Positions 51,147-58,931 of a DNA stretch of 64,000 nt are shown in pieces. The position numbers and the translations under genes are program-made. Under the pieces are notes generated by a model. It was not told the origin of the DNA. It did not search any database and saw only the letters and a program-made list of their open reading frames with translations. How positions within the stretch are numbered: position 1 is the stretch's first letter; every line of letters begins with the position of its first letter. Origin of the DNA: Thermoleophilia bacterium UBA2241 (GTDB taxonomy: Bacteria > Actinomycetota > Thermoleophilia > UBA2241); NCBI GenBank assembly GCA_002347645.1, contig DDYF01000013.1:1-64000 (forward strand). Direction: 5' to 3'.

Positions 51147-51179
51147 GGCGGTACCCCGGCCAAGCCGGTCGGTGCCGCC
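51147..51179. terminator. Hairpin after the UPF0210 gene
   Basis: GGCGGTACC (51147-51155) pairs with GGTGCCGCC (51171-51179) with one G-U; CGGC/GCCG extends it inward. It lies in the convergent gap. Confidence 0.5.
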
Positions 51180-51195
51180 GGGGCGGCTGCCGCGC

Positions 51196-51924
51196 TCAGC
51201 CTTCGAGCCCGCGCATCATCGCGCGGATCTCGCGTGCGGTGTCGTGTCTGCCCAGCGCGCGGCAGATCTGCTCCGCCTCGGTGAGCTGCAGCATCGCGTC
51301 GACGTTCTGACCTTGGGCGCGGAACTGCGTCGCCTGGTCGATCTCGAAGGTGACGAGGTCGGTCAGCATGCGCCGGATCTCGGGGTCGTCGAGGTCGACC
51401 AACTTCGTGCTCGTCGTGACGATGATGCTAGAGAGCGGGACGAGCTTGTCCGCCGCCGCCGGTGACGGAGCCGCGCGAGCCTCGCCGGTCGCGGCCGGCT
51501 CGTGCTCGCGAGGGGTTTGGCCGACGCCCGGCAGCTCGCCGGTCGTCTCGTCCTCGCCGGGTGTCGCCGGCGGTGACGGGGTGGGCGCGTCGCCGAAGGC
51601 GGTCCCGGGTGCCGCCGAGGCGACGCCGGTGGCCGTCCTGACGACCTGGGGCTGCTCCGGGGGCGCGAACGCGGCCGGGCTCGGGGACACCGCGGACGCG
51701 GCCGGGCCTCCGGGGGTCGCGGCCATGACAGACTCGCGCTCGGGCGCTCCCAGCTTGGCGAGGGTGTCGCTCGGCGGCGCGTCGAGGAAGGAGGTGGTCT
51801 CTCTGCTGGAGCGCGGCTCCTCGAGCTCACGCGTGCCGCCCTTGCGCGTCACGATCAGCGCGACGGCGAGCAGCACGACGATGACCGCGGCGACGGCGAT
51901 GCCGACGATCTGGATGGTTGGCAT
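51196..51924 (-). CDS. Single-pass membrane protein with Pro/Ala-rich middle
   Basis: 242 residues from ATG 51924 (GAGGGATC upstream). One N-terminal membrane helix (about 5-26), a long low-complexity Pro/Ala/Ser/Glu region (about 40-165) and a helical C-terminus (about 180-242) containing LLQ-type repeats such as AMLQLTEAEQICRALGRHD, faintly TPR-like. Probably cytoplasmic tail or scaffold. Not recognised as a named family. Confidence 0.55.
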   Translation of the reverse strand: MPTIQIVGIAVAAVIVVLLAVALIVTRKGGTRELEEPRSSRETTSFLDAPPSDTLAKLGAPERESVMAATPGGPAASAVSPSPAAFAPPEQPQVVRTATGVASAAPGTAFGDAPTPSPPATPGEDETTGELPGVGQTPREHEPAATGEARAAPSPAAADKLVPLSSIIVTTSTKLVDLDDPEIRRMLTDLVTFEIDQATQFRAQGQNVDAMLQLTEAEQICRALGRHDTAREIRAMMRGLEG

Positions 51925-52002
51925 GATCCCTCGCTGGGTGGTGACGGTGCACGTGCCCGTACCTCTTCGCTCGCCTGCGGGCAATCCCTTCGGCCTGCGG
52001 CG

Positions 52003-52008
52003 TAGAAT
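52003..52008 (+). promoter_or_regulatory. -10 box TAGAAT of rlmN, leaderless spacing
   Basis: TAGAAT (one mismatch from TATAAT) ends exactly 6 nt before GTG 52015, as at selD. Confidence 0.5.
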
Positions 52009-52014
52009 CGCGCC

Positions 52015-53097
52015 GTGATCGAACGTGCCGTGATCGAGGAGGCGGTAGCCGGGCTGGGCGAGCCTCCGTTCCGGGCGCGTCAGGTGTACGAAGCGCTGAC
52101 GCGGGGGCTGGCGACGGACTTCGCCGGCATGACCGTCCTCCCGATGCGGCTGCGCCAAGCGCTCGCCGCGCGGTTGACGCCGGTGACGCTCGCGGAGGTC
52201 GAGACGCGCATCTCCCGGCGCGGTGACGCGCGCAAGACGCTGTTCGTGACTGCCGATGGGCACCCGGTCGAGGCGGTGCTCATGACAGTCGCGCGGCGTG
52301 CGACGGTGTGCGTCTCCAGCCAGGTGGGCTGCGCCGTCGGGTGCGCGTTCTGCGCCTCCGGCCGGCTCGGCTTGCGGCGCGACCTCACGGCGGAGGAGAT
52401 GGTCGACCAGGTCCTCGCCGCCCAACGGGCGCTGCTGTCCACCGGCCGGCGCGTGACCAACGTCGTCGTCATGGGCATGGGTGAGCCGTTCCACAACTAC
52501 GACGCGACACTGCGTGCGTGCCGCATGCTCAACGACCCGGCCGGCTTCGCGCTGGCGGCACGCGGCATCTCCGTCTCGACGGCCGGGGTCGTGCCGGGCA
52601 TCGAGCGCTTCGCGCGCGAGGGCCTTCAGTTGAACCTCGCGGTCAGCCTGCACGCGGCCACCGACGCCCTACGCGACGACCTGGTGCCGCTGAACCGCAG
52701 CTACCCTCTGAAAGCGGTGTTCGGCGCATGCGAGCGCTACGTGCAGCGCACGCGCCGCAAGCTGTTCTTCGAGTACGTGCAGCTTGCCGGTGTCAACGAC
52801 ACCGACGAGCAGGTCGAGGCGCTCGCGAACCGCATGCGGCGGCCGCTGTACCACCTGAACCTGATCGCCTACAACGAGGCCGGCGGCCGCTTCGCGCGGC
52901 CGAGCCCGCAGGCGGTGCAGTCGATGCGGGCACGCCTCGAGGCGCGCGGCGTGCGGTGCACGGTGCGCCGCTCCTCCGGGGCGGACATCGACGCCGCCTG
53001 CGGCCAGCTCGCGCTGCGGCGCGCCGCCGCCGACGATCCCGCCGACTGGGGCTCCGGGCACCGGCCCGGCCGGGCGGGGCTTACCTCAGGCGGGTAG
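52015..53097 (+). CDS. rlmN: 23S rRNA (adenine-2503-C2)-methyltransferase RlmN
   Basis: 360 residues from GTG 52015. Radical-SAM cluster motif CAVGCAFC (about residues 107-114), the family MGMGEPFHNYD, and the methyl-carrying C-terminal cysteine in DIDAACGQL. The enzyme methylates A2503 of 23S rRNA and A37 of some tRNAs. RlmN rather than Cfr is supported by the chromosomal setting and GC-rich codons. The stop overlaps the convergent galT-like gene by 12 bp. Confidence 0.93.
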   Translation: MIERAVIEEAVAGLGEPPFRARQVYEALTRGLATDFAGMTVLPMRLRQALAARLTPVTLAEVETRISRRGDARKTLFVTADGHPVEAVLMTVARRATVCVSSQVGCAVGCAFCASGRLGLRRDLTAEEMVDQVLAAQRALLSTGRRVTNVVVMGMGEPFHNYDATLRACRMLNDPAGFALAARGISVSTAGVVPGIERFAREGLQLNLAVSLHAATDALRDDLVPLNRSYPLKAVFGACERYVQRTRRKLFFEYVQLAGVNDTDEQVEALANRMRRPLYHLNLIAYNEAGGRFARPSPQAVQSMRARLEARGVRCTVRRSSGADIDAACGQLALRRAAADDPADWGSGHRPGRAGLTSGG

Positions 53098-54021
53098 TGC
53101 CGCGCGGAGGGCGGCGGCCGCGTCCGCGGGGTCGACGCCGACGATGCTCACGTCGCTGCCCAGCTCGAAGCCCGCGATGCCCGACAGCCGCGGGGCGATC
53201 TCGACGTGCCAGTGGAAGGGGCCGCGCAACTCCGCCGGGGCGGTGTGCAGCCAGAGGTTGCAGGGTGCGTCGCCGGTCGCCGACCGGACCGCCCGCAGTG
53301 TGCGTCGCAGAGCCGCGCCCAGCGCCGCCGGGTCGGCCTCGCGCACGTCGGCGACGTGCTCGCGCGGCGCCAGCCATAGCTCGAACGCGAACCGTGGCGC
53401 CCCGGGCGTCCAGGCGACGTAGTCGCCGCCGAAGACCAGACGCCTGCCGGCGTCCTCCATCTCGTCGCAGAGAACACAGGTGCCGTAGCGGTTCCGGTGC
53501 CGTTCGAACTCCATGAGCTCGTCCAGCAACAGCGACGGCAGCACAGGGGTGGCGAAGAGCTGGGCGTGAGGGTGCTCGATAGAGGCGCCGCTGCCCAGCC
53601 CTCGGTTCACGACCAGCGTCACGGCTGCGGCGCCGCCGGCGAGGTGCGCGGCGATCCTGCGCTGGTAGCACGCGATCGTCGCCGCGAGGTCGTCGTCGGT
53701 GAGGTCCTCGAGCTGCACGCCGTGGTCGGGTGAGTGCAGGACGACCTCGTGCAGCCCCGCCAGCGCCGGGTACTTGTTGGGGATCGCCCGCAGCGTCCAG
53801 CCCGGGGTGTCGGGCGCGCCGCCCGACGGGCGGCGCGCCTCGATCTCGGGCGGAGTGAACGCTTCGTTGCCAGCGCAGAACGGGCAGACAGCGGCTTCGG
53901 CCGGCACGCCGTCGTGCGGGCGGGCCGCCCGCCCCGGGGCGACGATGGCGAGCTTGCCCGAGACAGGATTGCGACGGAGCTCGCCGCCGGCGCTCGCGTG
54001 ATCGTCGATCGATCGGTCCAT
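53086..54021 (-). CDS. galT: Galactose-1-phosphate uridylyltransferase family (HIT superfamily)
   Basis: 311 residues. Zinc cysteines CPFC (about 45-48) and the nucleotidyl-histidine motif HPHAQL (about 150, in SGASIEHPHAQLF) mark the GalT family; a second CVLC pair and FHWHVEIAPR follow. GalT transfers UMP from UDP-glucose to galactose-1-phosphate. No galK or galE is near, so a related nucleotidyltransferase such as an ADP-glucose phosphorylase cannot be excluded; the symbol is tentative. Confidence 0.75.
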   Translation of the reverse strand: MDRSIDDHASAGGELRRNPVSGKLAIVAPGRAARPHDGVPAEAAVCPFCAGNEAFTPPEIEARRPSGGAPDTPGWTLRAIPNKYPALAGLHEVVLHSPDHGVQLEDLTDDDLAATIACYQRRIAAHLAGGAAAVTLVVNRGLGSGASIEHPHAQLFATPVLPSLLLDELMEFERHRNRYGTCVLCDEMEDAGRRLVFGGDYVAWTPGAPRFAFELWLAPREHVADVREADPAALGAALRRTLRAVRSATGDAPCNLWLHTAPAELRGPFHWHVEIAPRLSGIAGFELGSDVSIVGVDPADAAAALRAALPA

Positions 54022-54090
54022 CGGCTGTGGAGTGTCGCGACGTCGCCGGCCTGGGGCTGCCGCGGGCGGTGCGCCGTTCGTGGAGTGAGC

Positions 54091-54822
54091 TTACTCGGTG
54101 TCCAGGGAAGCGTCGAGGATGCTCTTCGCGTCCTCGTCCTTGGAGCGGTAGAGCGAGCGCGCGTCACGCACCCTGTCGTAGCTCTCGTCGAGGACGGCGC
54201 CCATCTCGCGCCAGAGGCACACGTCCTTCTTGAGGTACTTGTGCTGGATGCCCGGCGAGCAGTCGTCCGTCAGCGGGCACTTGTAGCAGACCTCACTGCT
54301 CAGCTCGAGCTGCTTCTTGCGCGCCTTCTCGCCTTCGTCTATGCGTCTGTAGGCATCGAGCAGGAACTGCTGCACGTTCCCCTGGATCGCCACCTGGAAG
54401 TGGGGCATCTGCTCGGGTTCGTCGTAAAGGAAGACGCCGTTCTTCCAGTGCGCCAGCTCGAAGACCTGGTCCATTGTCTGGCGCTCCATGACGGCGCGGA
54501 TCGCGGCCTCGTCGGTGAAGCCCATCTCGACCAGGCGCTGGCCCAGGGGTTTGGCCTTCTTCTCCTCGCGCGAGCGCGTCGAATCTTCCATGAGGGCTTC
54601 GGCGAGCTGCAGTTCGGTCAGGCACCCGGCCTTGACCAGGCGGGCGCCGAGCTTCTCGTCGGTGATCGGCAGGGAGATCCCCTCGACCTTGCCGTCGACG
54701 AGATAGATGAAGCCGAACTCCTCGAAGTCGCGGACCTCGAGCACGCCGGTGGCCGCGCCCTGCGCCAGGAACTGCAGGACGCTCGCCAGGTTGAAGCGTG
54801 AGATGGATCCTTCAAGCAGCAT
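54091..54822 (-). CDS. DUF4388 (PatA-like) protein with C-terminal cysteine cluster
   Basis: 243 residues. The N-terminal part (MLLEGSISRFNLASVLQFLA, then GFIYLVDGKVEGI) is the DUF4388/PatA N-terminal-type domain, found with signalling proteins. The C-terminal third has four cysteines spaced CX2CX5CX13C (CYKCPLTDDC, then DVC), which could hold an Fe-S cluster or zinc. It is divergent from rpmH. Function unknown. Confidence 0.7.
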   Translation of the reverse strand: MLLEGSISRFNLASVLQFLAQGAATGVLEVRDFEEFGFIYLVDGKVEGISLPITDEKLGARLVKAGCLTELQLAEALMEDSTRSREEKKAKPLGQRLVEMGFTDEAAIRAVMERQTMDQVFELAHWKNGVFLYDEPEQMPHFQVAIQGNVQQFLLDAYRRIDEGEKARKKQLELSSEVCYKCPLTDDCSPGIQHKYLKKDVCLWREMGAVLDESYDRVRDARSLYRSKDEDAKSILDASLDTE

Positions 54823-54875
54823 GCAGGCCGATGTCGAGCGCTCCTTTCGGCCACTATGTCGGCACCGGGGCGGCT

Positions 54876-54904
54876 TTGCGTTAGCGTGGGGCCACGGCTA
54901 TACT
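54876..54904 (+). promoter_or_regulatory. Candidate promoter of the rpmH operon
   Basis: TTGCGT (54876-54881) and TATACT (54899-54904), 17-bp spacer. The -10 is near-consensus. The leader is about 30 nt. Confidence 0.55.
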
Positions 54905-54940
54905 CCTCCTTCCGGGTAGTGGACGACGAGCGAGGACGCC

Positions 54941-55075
54941 GTGAAGAGGACGTACCAACCGAACACCCGCAAGCGCAAGAAGACGCACGGATTCCGCAAG
55001 CGCATGAGCACGCGGGCTGGTCGGGCGGTCATCAAGCGTCGGCGGCAGAAGGGGCGCAAGCGGCTCTCGGCCTGA
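54941..55075 (+). CDS. rpmH: 50S ribosomal protein L34
   Basis: 44 residues from GTG 54941: [20 protein letters not shown] and [20 protein letters not shown], almost the consensus L34. It is a small basic component of the large ribosomal subunit, and heads the conserved rpmH-rnpA-yidD-yidC-khpB order. rnpA begins 9 nt after the stop. Confidence 0.97.
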   Translation: MKRTYQPNTRKRKKTHGFRKRMSTRAGRAVIKRRRQKGRKRLSA

Positions 55076-55084
55076 CCGGCCCCG

Positions 55085-55477
55085 ATGACCAGCAAGCGTT
55101 CCCGTCTTTCGCGCTCTTCCGACTTCCAGCGCATCTACCGCCAAGGCAGTTCCACGGCCTCGCGGTTTCTCGTGCTGTATTCGTTTCGTCGTCCCGCCGA
55201 GGTGAACGCCGACGGACCGCGGCTCGGTCTGTCCGTCTCCAAGAAGATGGGTGGCGCCGTGGTGCGGAACCGTGTGAAACGTCTGCTGCGCGAGGCCTTC
55301 GGGTCGCTGCGCGAGCAGCTGGCCGAGGACCACGACTTCGTCTTGATCGCACGACCGCCTCTGCTGGAACTCATCGCCCGCGAGAGCGAGGGTGAGAAGG
55401 GCCTCGTGAGCGCGGCAGTCCGCGACCTGCTCGGCCGTGCCGGCTTTGTCGCCGATGCTTGCGAGGAGCCGTCGTGA
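55085..55477 (+). CDS. rnpA: Ribonuclease P protein component
   Basis: 130 residues. The RNR-type signature is clear: [26 protein letters not shown]. RnpA binds the catalytic RNase P RNA and helps it trim tRNA 5' leaders. It overlaps yidD by 4 bp (GTGA). Confidence 0.95.
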   Translation: MTSKRSRLSRSSDFQRIYRQGSSTASRFLVLYSFRRPAEVNADGPRLGLSVSKKMGGAVVRNRVKRLLREAFGSLREQLAEDHDFVLIARPPLLELIARESEGEKGLVSAAVRDLLGRAGFVADACEEPS

Positions 55478-55695
55478 GCAAGCTCCTCGTCGTGCTCATC
55501 CGCGTGTACCAGTACCTGATCTCCCCCATGCTGGGCCAGCGCTGCAAGTACTACCCGTCGTGCTCCAACTACGCGATCGAGGCGTTGCGCGTGCACGGCA
55601 CCCTCAGAGGGGCCGGCCTCGCGGCCTGGCGCGTGCTGCGCTGCAACCCGCTCAGCAACGGCGGCGTGGACCCAGTCCCGCCGAGGCGGTCATGA
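55474..55695 (+). CDS. yidD: Membrane protein insertion efficiency factor YidD
   Basis: 73 residues from GTG 55474 overlapping the rnpA stop. The family core [20 protein letters not shown] and [10 protein letters not shown] with the cysteine pair is complete. YidD assists YidC-dependent insertion at the inner membrane face. ATG of a 15-codon frame overlaps its stop. Confidence 0.94.
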   Translation: MSKLLVVLIRVYQYLISPMLGQRCKYYPSCSNYAIEALRVHGTLRGAGLAAWRVLRCNPLSNGGVDPVPPRRS

Positions 55696-55739
55696 TGGCC
55701 GACGTGCTCGACCGCAGCGAGGGGTCGTCCGGTGAGTAG
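55692..55739 (+). other. 15-codon frame bridging yidD and yidC
   Basis: ATG 55692 overlaps the yidD stop (ATGA) and TAG 55737 lies within the first codons of yidC (GTGAGTAG). It encodes [15 protein letters not shown]. It may pass ribosomes from yidD to yidC by translational coupling; product function is unlikely. Confidence 0.35.
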
Positions 55740-56772
55740 CATCCTCAAGCCGATCGTCGAGCTGCTTCACTGGGTGCTCATGTGGTTGCACGACACCCTC
55801 TCGTCCATCGGTCTCTCGGAGGACTGGACGTGGGGTCTCGCGATCATCGGCCTGACGATCATCGTGCGCCTGCTCATGTTCCCGCTGACCTGGAAGCAGT
55901 ACAAATCGTCGCGCGCGATGCAGGCTCTGGCCCCGCACATCAAGCAGCTGCAGCGCAAGCATAAGGACGATCGCCAGATGCTCCAGCAGGAGACGATGCG
56001 CCTGTACTCGGAGCACAAGGTGAACCCCTTCGCCTCGTGCCTGCCCCTGCTCATCCAGATGCCGGTCTTCTTCGCTCTCTACTACACCATTCGTGGCGCG
56101 GACTACTTGCCCAAGGCCGAGACCGACGCGCTCTACAACGCCGCGTTCCTCTGGCTGCCCAAGCTCGGCGAGGCCGACCCGTACTACATCCTGCTCATCA
56201 TCTATGTGGCCTCGCAGATGATCTCCACCGAGCTCATGATGACGCCGCAGACCGAGGGCATGCAGAAGTGGATGATGCGCGGCATGCCGGTCATCTTCGT
56301 GTTCATGCTCTTCCGCTTCCCGTCCGGGCTGTTCGTCTACTGGGTGACGACGAACCTGTGGACGATCGGCCAGCAGCTCATCATCCGGCGGGCGATGCCG
56401 ATCCTCAGTCTCGAGGCGGCGGCAGCGGATGGCGGCGGCAAAGGCGGCAAGAGTGGTAAGGCCGCCGCGGCCGCGCCGCCGCAGAAGCGCGGCCGCTTCA
56501 TGGAGGCGATGATGGCGGCGCAGGAACGGCGCCAGTCGCAGTACAACGAGAAGCGCAAGGCGGCGGAGGGCGCGGCCAAGGGATCCGGCTCCAAGGTGGC
56601 GGATACCAAGGGCACCGGCGCCAAGAAGGCCGCAGCGAAGCAGGGCGGCAAGCAGAGTGCCAAGAAGGGTGGCAAGCGGCCGCCCCCGGGTAAGGGCGCG
56701 CGGCCGAAGCCGGCGAAGCCCGCCCCCGCTCCCGACTACGACGAAGACGACGACAAGCCGCCGTACCGCTGA
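55732..56772 (+). CDS. yidC: Membrane protein insertase YidC
   Basis: 346 residues from GTG 55732, the short form without a large periplasmic domain. Five helices: one near residue 10-25, then LAIIGLTIIVRLLMFPLTWK, PLLIQMPVFFALYYTI, ILLIIYVASQMISTE and VIFVFMLFRFPSGLFVYW. The hydrophilic-groove Arg lies in IVRLLMFPL. An Ala/Lys/Gly-rich tail (about 235-346) is ribosome-binding-like and unusually long. It inserts proteins into the membrane alone or with Sec. Confidence 0.95.
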   Translation: MSSILKPIVELLHWVLMWLHDTLSSIGLSEDWTWGLAIIGLTIIVRLLMFPLTWKQYKSSRAMQALAPHIKQLQRKHKDDRQMLQQETMRLYSEHKVNPFASCLPLLIQMPVFFALYYTIRGADYLPKAETDALYNAAFLWLPKLGEADPYYILLIIYVASQMISTELMMTPQTEGMQKWMMRGMPVIFVFMLFRFPSGLFVYWVTTNLWTIGQQLIIRRAMPILSLEAAAADGGGKGGKSGKAAAAAPPQKRGRFMEAMMAAQERRQSQYNEKRKAAEGAAKGSGSKVADTKGTGAKKAAAKQGGKQSAKKGGKRPPPGKGARPKPAKPAPAPDYDEDDDKPPYR

Positions 56773-56816
56773 GTGACGGCCGGCTGACCTGCACGAGACA
56801 GTGATCGGAGGCACGG

Positions 56817-57683
56817 ATGGACGGATCCGAGCTTCAGCCGACCGACGACGCCGCTGCTGACTTCTTGGGCGGTCCCGAGAACGAACGTCTCGACGACGAC
56901 CGCGACCTCGACCACGACCTCAAGGACGAGGGCGAAAACGACGACGACCTCGGAGACGAGGAAGCGGACGAGGACGACGAGGGCGACGACGAAGAAGAGA
57001 CGCACGCGACCATCGGCAGCGCCGCGACGGTCGAGGCGGCGAAACGTCTTGCGCTCGAGGGCTTGCGCAAGATCGTCCCATCCGCCGACGAGGCAGACGT
57101 CGAGTTCATCGTCCTCGAAGAGGGCAGCAAAGGCGGCTTGTTCGGCCGCGGCAAGGTCGAGGCCCAGGTCGAGGCGCGCCTGCGCCCGGCGACCTCCGTC
57201 GCGGAGCCCGCCGACGAGGGTCCTCCGCCGAGCGCCGGCGCCCTCCGCGAGTTCGTCCAGGGTGTCGTCGACCGCATGGGCGTGGAGGCCGCCGTCGAGG
57301 CCTACGACACGCCTGAGGCGGTCCGTGCCGAGATCAGCGGCGACGACCTTGGCATCCTCATCGGGCGCCACGGCACGACGATCGATGCCCTCCAGTACAT
57401 CTCCGCGATCGTCGTGAACGGCGACCGTCGTCACCGGCGACAGGTCGTCGTCGACGCGGAGGGCTATCGTGCGCGCCGCGAGGTCTCGCTCAAGGCGCTC
57501 GCCGACCGCATGGCGCAGAAGGCCACCCGTGAGGCGGGCAGCGTGCAGCTGAAGCCCATGACGGCCGCCGAGCGCAAGGTCATCCACCTGCATCTCAGGG
57601 ACGACCCCCGCGTCGCGACGGCCTCGGAGGGCAACGAGCCCTTCCGCGCCGTGGTGATCTCGCCGCGTCAACGGCACGACTGA
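56817..57683 (+). CDS. khpB: RNA-binding protein KhpB/Jag
   Basis: 288 residues (ATG with GGAGG upstream). Order: an acidic 65-residue N-terminus, Jag-N (KRLALEGLRKIVPSADEADV, then GLFGRGKVEAQVEARL), KH (GDDLGILIGRHGTTIDALQY) and R3H (AERKVIHLHLRDDPRVAT). It binds RNA and affects cell elongation in Gram-positives. The acidic extension is longer than usual. It closes the yidC operon. Confidence 0.93.
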   Translation: MDGSELQPTDDAAADFLGGPENERLDDDRDLDHDLKDEGENDDDLGDEEADEDDEGDDEEETHATIGSAATVEAAKRLALEGLRKIVPSADEADVEFIVLEEGSKGGLFGRGKVEAQVEARLRPATSVAEPADEGPPPSAGALREFVQGVVDRMGVEAAVEAYDTPEAVRAEISGDDLGILIGRHGTTIDALQYISAIVVNGDRRHRRQVVVDAEGYRARREVSLKALADRMAQKATREAGSVQLKPMTAAERKVIHLHLRDDPRVATASEGNEPFRAVVISPRQRHD

Positions 57684-57818
57684 GGCGCGCACGGGTAGAC
57701 TGCCCCCGGGTGCGGGCGTGGCTCAAGCAGGACTCGCCGAGCGTCGATAGAACAGCCTGAGGCCAGCGCGATGCACACGCGCGGCCCTAGCGCAGGAACA
57801 CGAGGGAAGGGACATCGT

Positions 57819-58811
57819 ATGCGTCGCAAGGACTTGTCAGTGTGGGTGGCCCTGCTCATGGCGCTCGCGTTGGTGGCCGTGCTCGCCACCGGGTGCGGCG
57901 ACGAGGGGACGAGCGCGTCTCCGGACGAGAGCAGTGCCCCGCCCGCGGTGGAGCTCACCGGACAAGAGATCGTCGACCAGAGCACGGAGGCGATGAGCGG
58001 TCTCACTTCGGCGTCGTTCACCGCCGATCTCAAGCTCGACCTCGAAGGCGACGCCAGCAAGATGACGGACCCTGCCGCCCAGCAACTGCTCAGCAAGCCG
58101 ATCACCGTCCACGCCGAGGGCAGCAGCAGCACCGAGCCGCGGGCCTCCGACATGGACGTCACCGTCGCGCTCATGGGCCAGAACCTGGCCATGACGGTGC
58201 TGAACGAGGGCAAGAAGGCCTGGGTCCAGTACGAGAGCACCTGGTACGCGGTCCCGGAGGAGAACGCCAAGGCGCTGACCGAGGAGTCGAGCGCGCTCCC
58301 CACCGAGCAACTCGAGGACCTCGGGCTCGACCCCAAGGGCTGGGACGTCGAGTGGACCGTCGTCGGCACCGAGACGGTGGACGGCGCCGAGGTCTACCAT
58401 CTCACGGCGTCGCCCGATCCCAAGAAGATCGCCGCCGACATGATGAAGGCGCTCGAAGACCCGGAGCTCTACAAGAAGCTCGGTGACGAACAGACGGCGG
58501 AGCAGCTCAAGGCGATGAAGGGACAGAACGCCAAGGAGCTCGAGCAGATGCAGGAAGCGCTCGAGTCGGTCGACGTCGACCTCTGGATCGACACCGAGAG
58601 CATGTACCTGCGCAAGGGCGCCGTCCTCGTCGGCATGAACACCGAGGGCATGGAGGGCGCCGAAGGCCTTACCGCCATGAACGTCGCCGTCGACTTCACC
58701 ATGGCCGGCTTCGACGAGCCCGTCGAGGTCGAGGCGCCGGCGAAAGCCAAGAAGTTCGATGCACTCATGGAGCAGCTCGTGGGTGGGATGATGGGAGGCG
58801 CCTCCCTGTAG
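57819..58811 (+). CDS. LppX/LprG-like lipoprotein
   Basis: 330 residues from ATG 57819. Signal peptide with lipobox LATGC (Cys about 23). The mature part resembles the LppX/LprAFG or outer-membrane lipoprotein-sorting fold: VDQSTEAMSGLTSASFTADL, WVQYESTWYAVPEE and IDTESMYLRKGAVLV. Such proteins bind lipids or glycolipids in the cell wall. The ligand is unknown. It ends at a 23-bp hairpin. Confidence 0.72.
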   Translation: MRRKDLSVWVALLMALALVAVLATGCGDEGTSASPDESSAPPAVELTGQEIVDQSTEAMSGLTSASFTADLKLDLEGDASKMTDPAAQQLLSKPITVHAEGSSSTEPRASDMDVTVALMGQNLAMTVLNEGKKAWVQYESTWYAVPEENAKALTEESSALPTEQLEDLGLDPKGWDVEWTVVGTETVDGAEVYHLTASPDPKKIAADMMKALEDPELYKKLGDEQTAEQLKAMKGQNAKELEQMQEALESVDVDLWIDTESMYLRKGAVLVGMNTEGMEGAEGLTAMNVAVDFTMAGFDEPVEVEAPAKAKKFDALMEQLVGGMMGGASL

Positions 58812-58848
58812 GTGCCGTCGACATCCGCCGCACGACGGCGGCCGACAC

Positions 58849-58900
58849 TACGAGACGGGCGGGGCGGCGCCGCGTGAGGCGCCGCCCCGCCTGTCTCGTA
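58849..58900. terminator. 23-bp hairpin between convergent genes
   Basis: Arms 58849-58871 and 58878-58900 pair throughout, with one G-U and a GCGTGA loop. It probably serves both the lipoprotein and the reverse-strand zinc-ribbon gene. Confidence 0.6.
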
Positions 58901-58931
58901 CCCTGCGCCGCGCCTTCTGCGCCGCGGCGCA

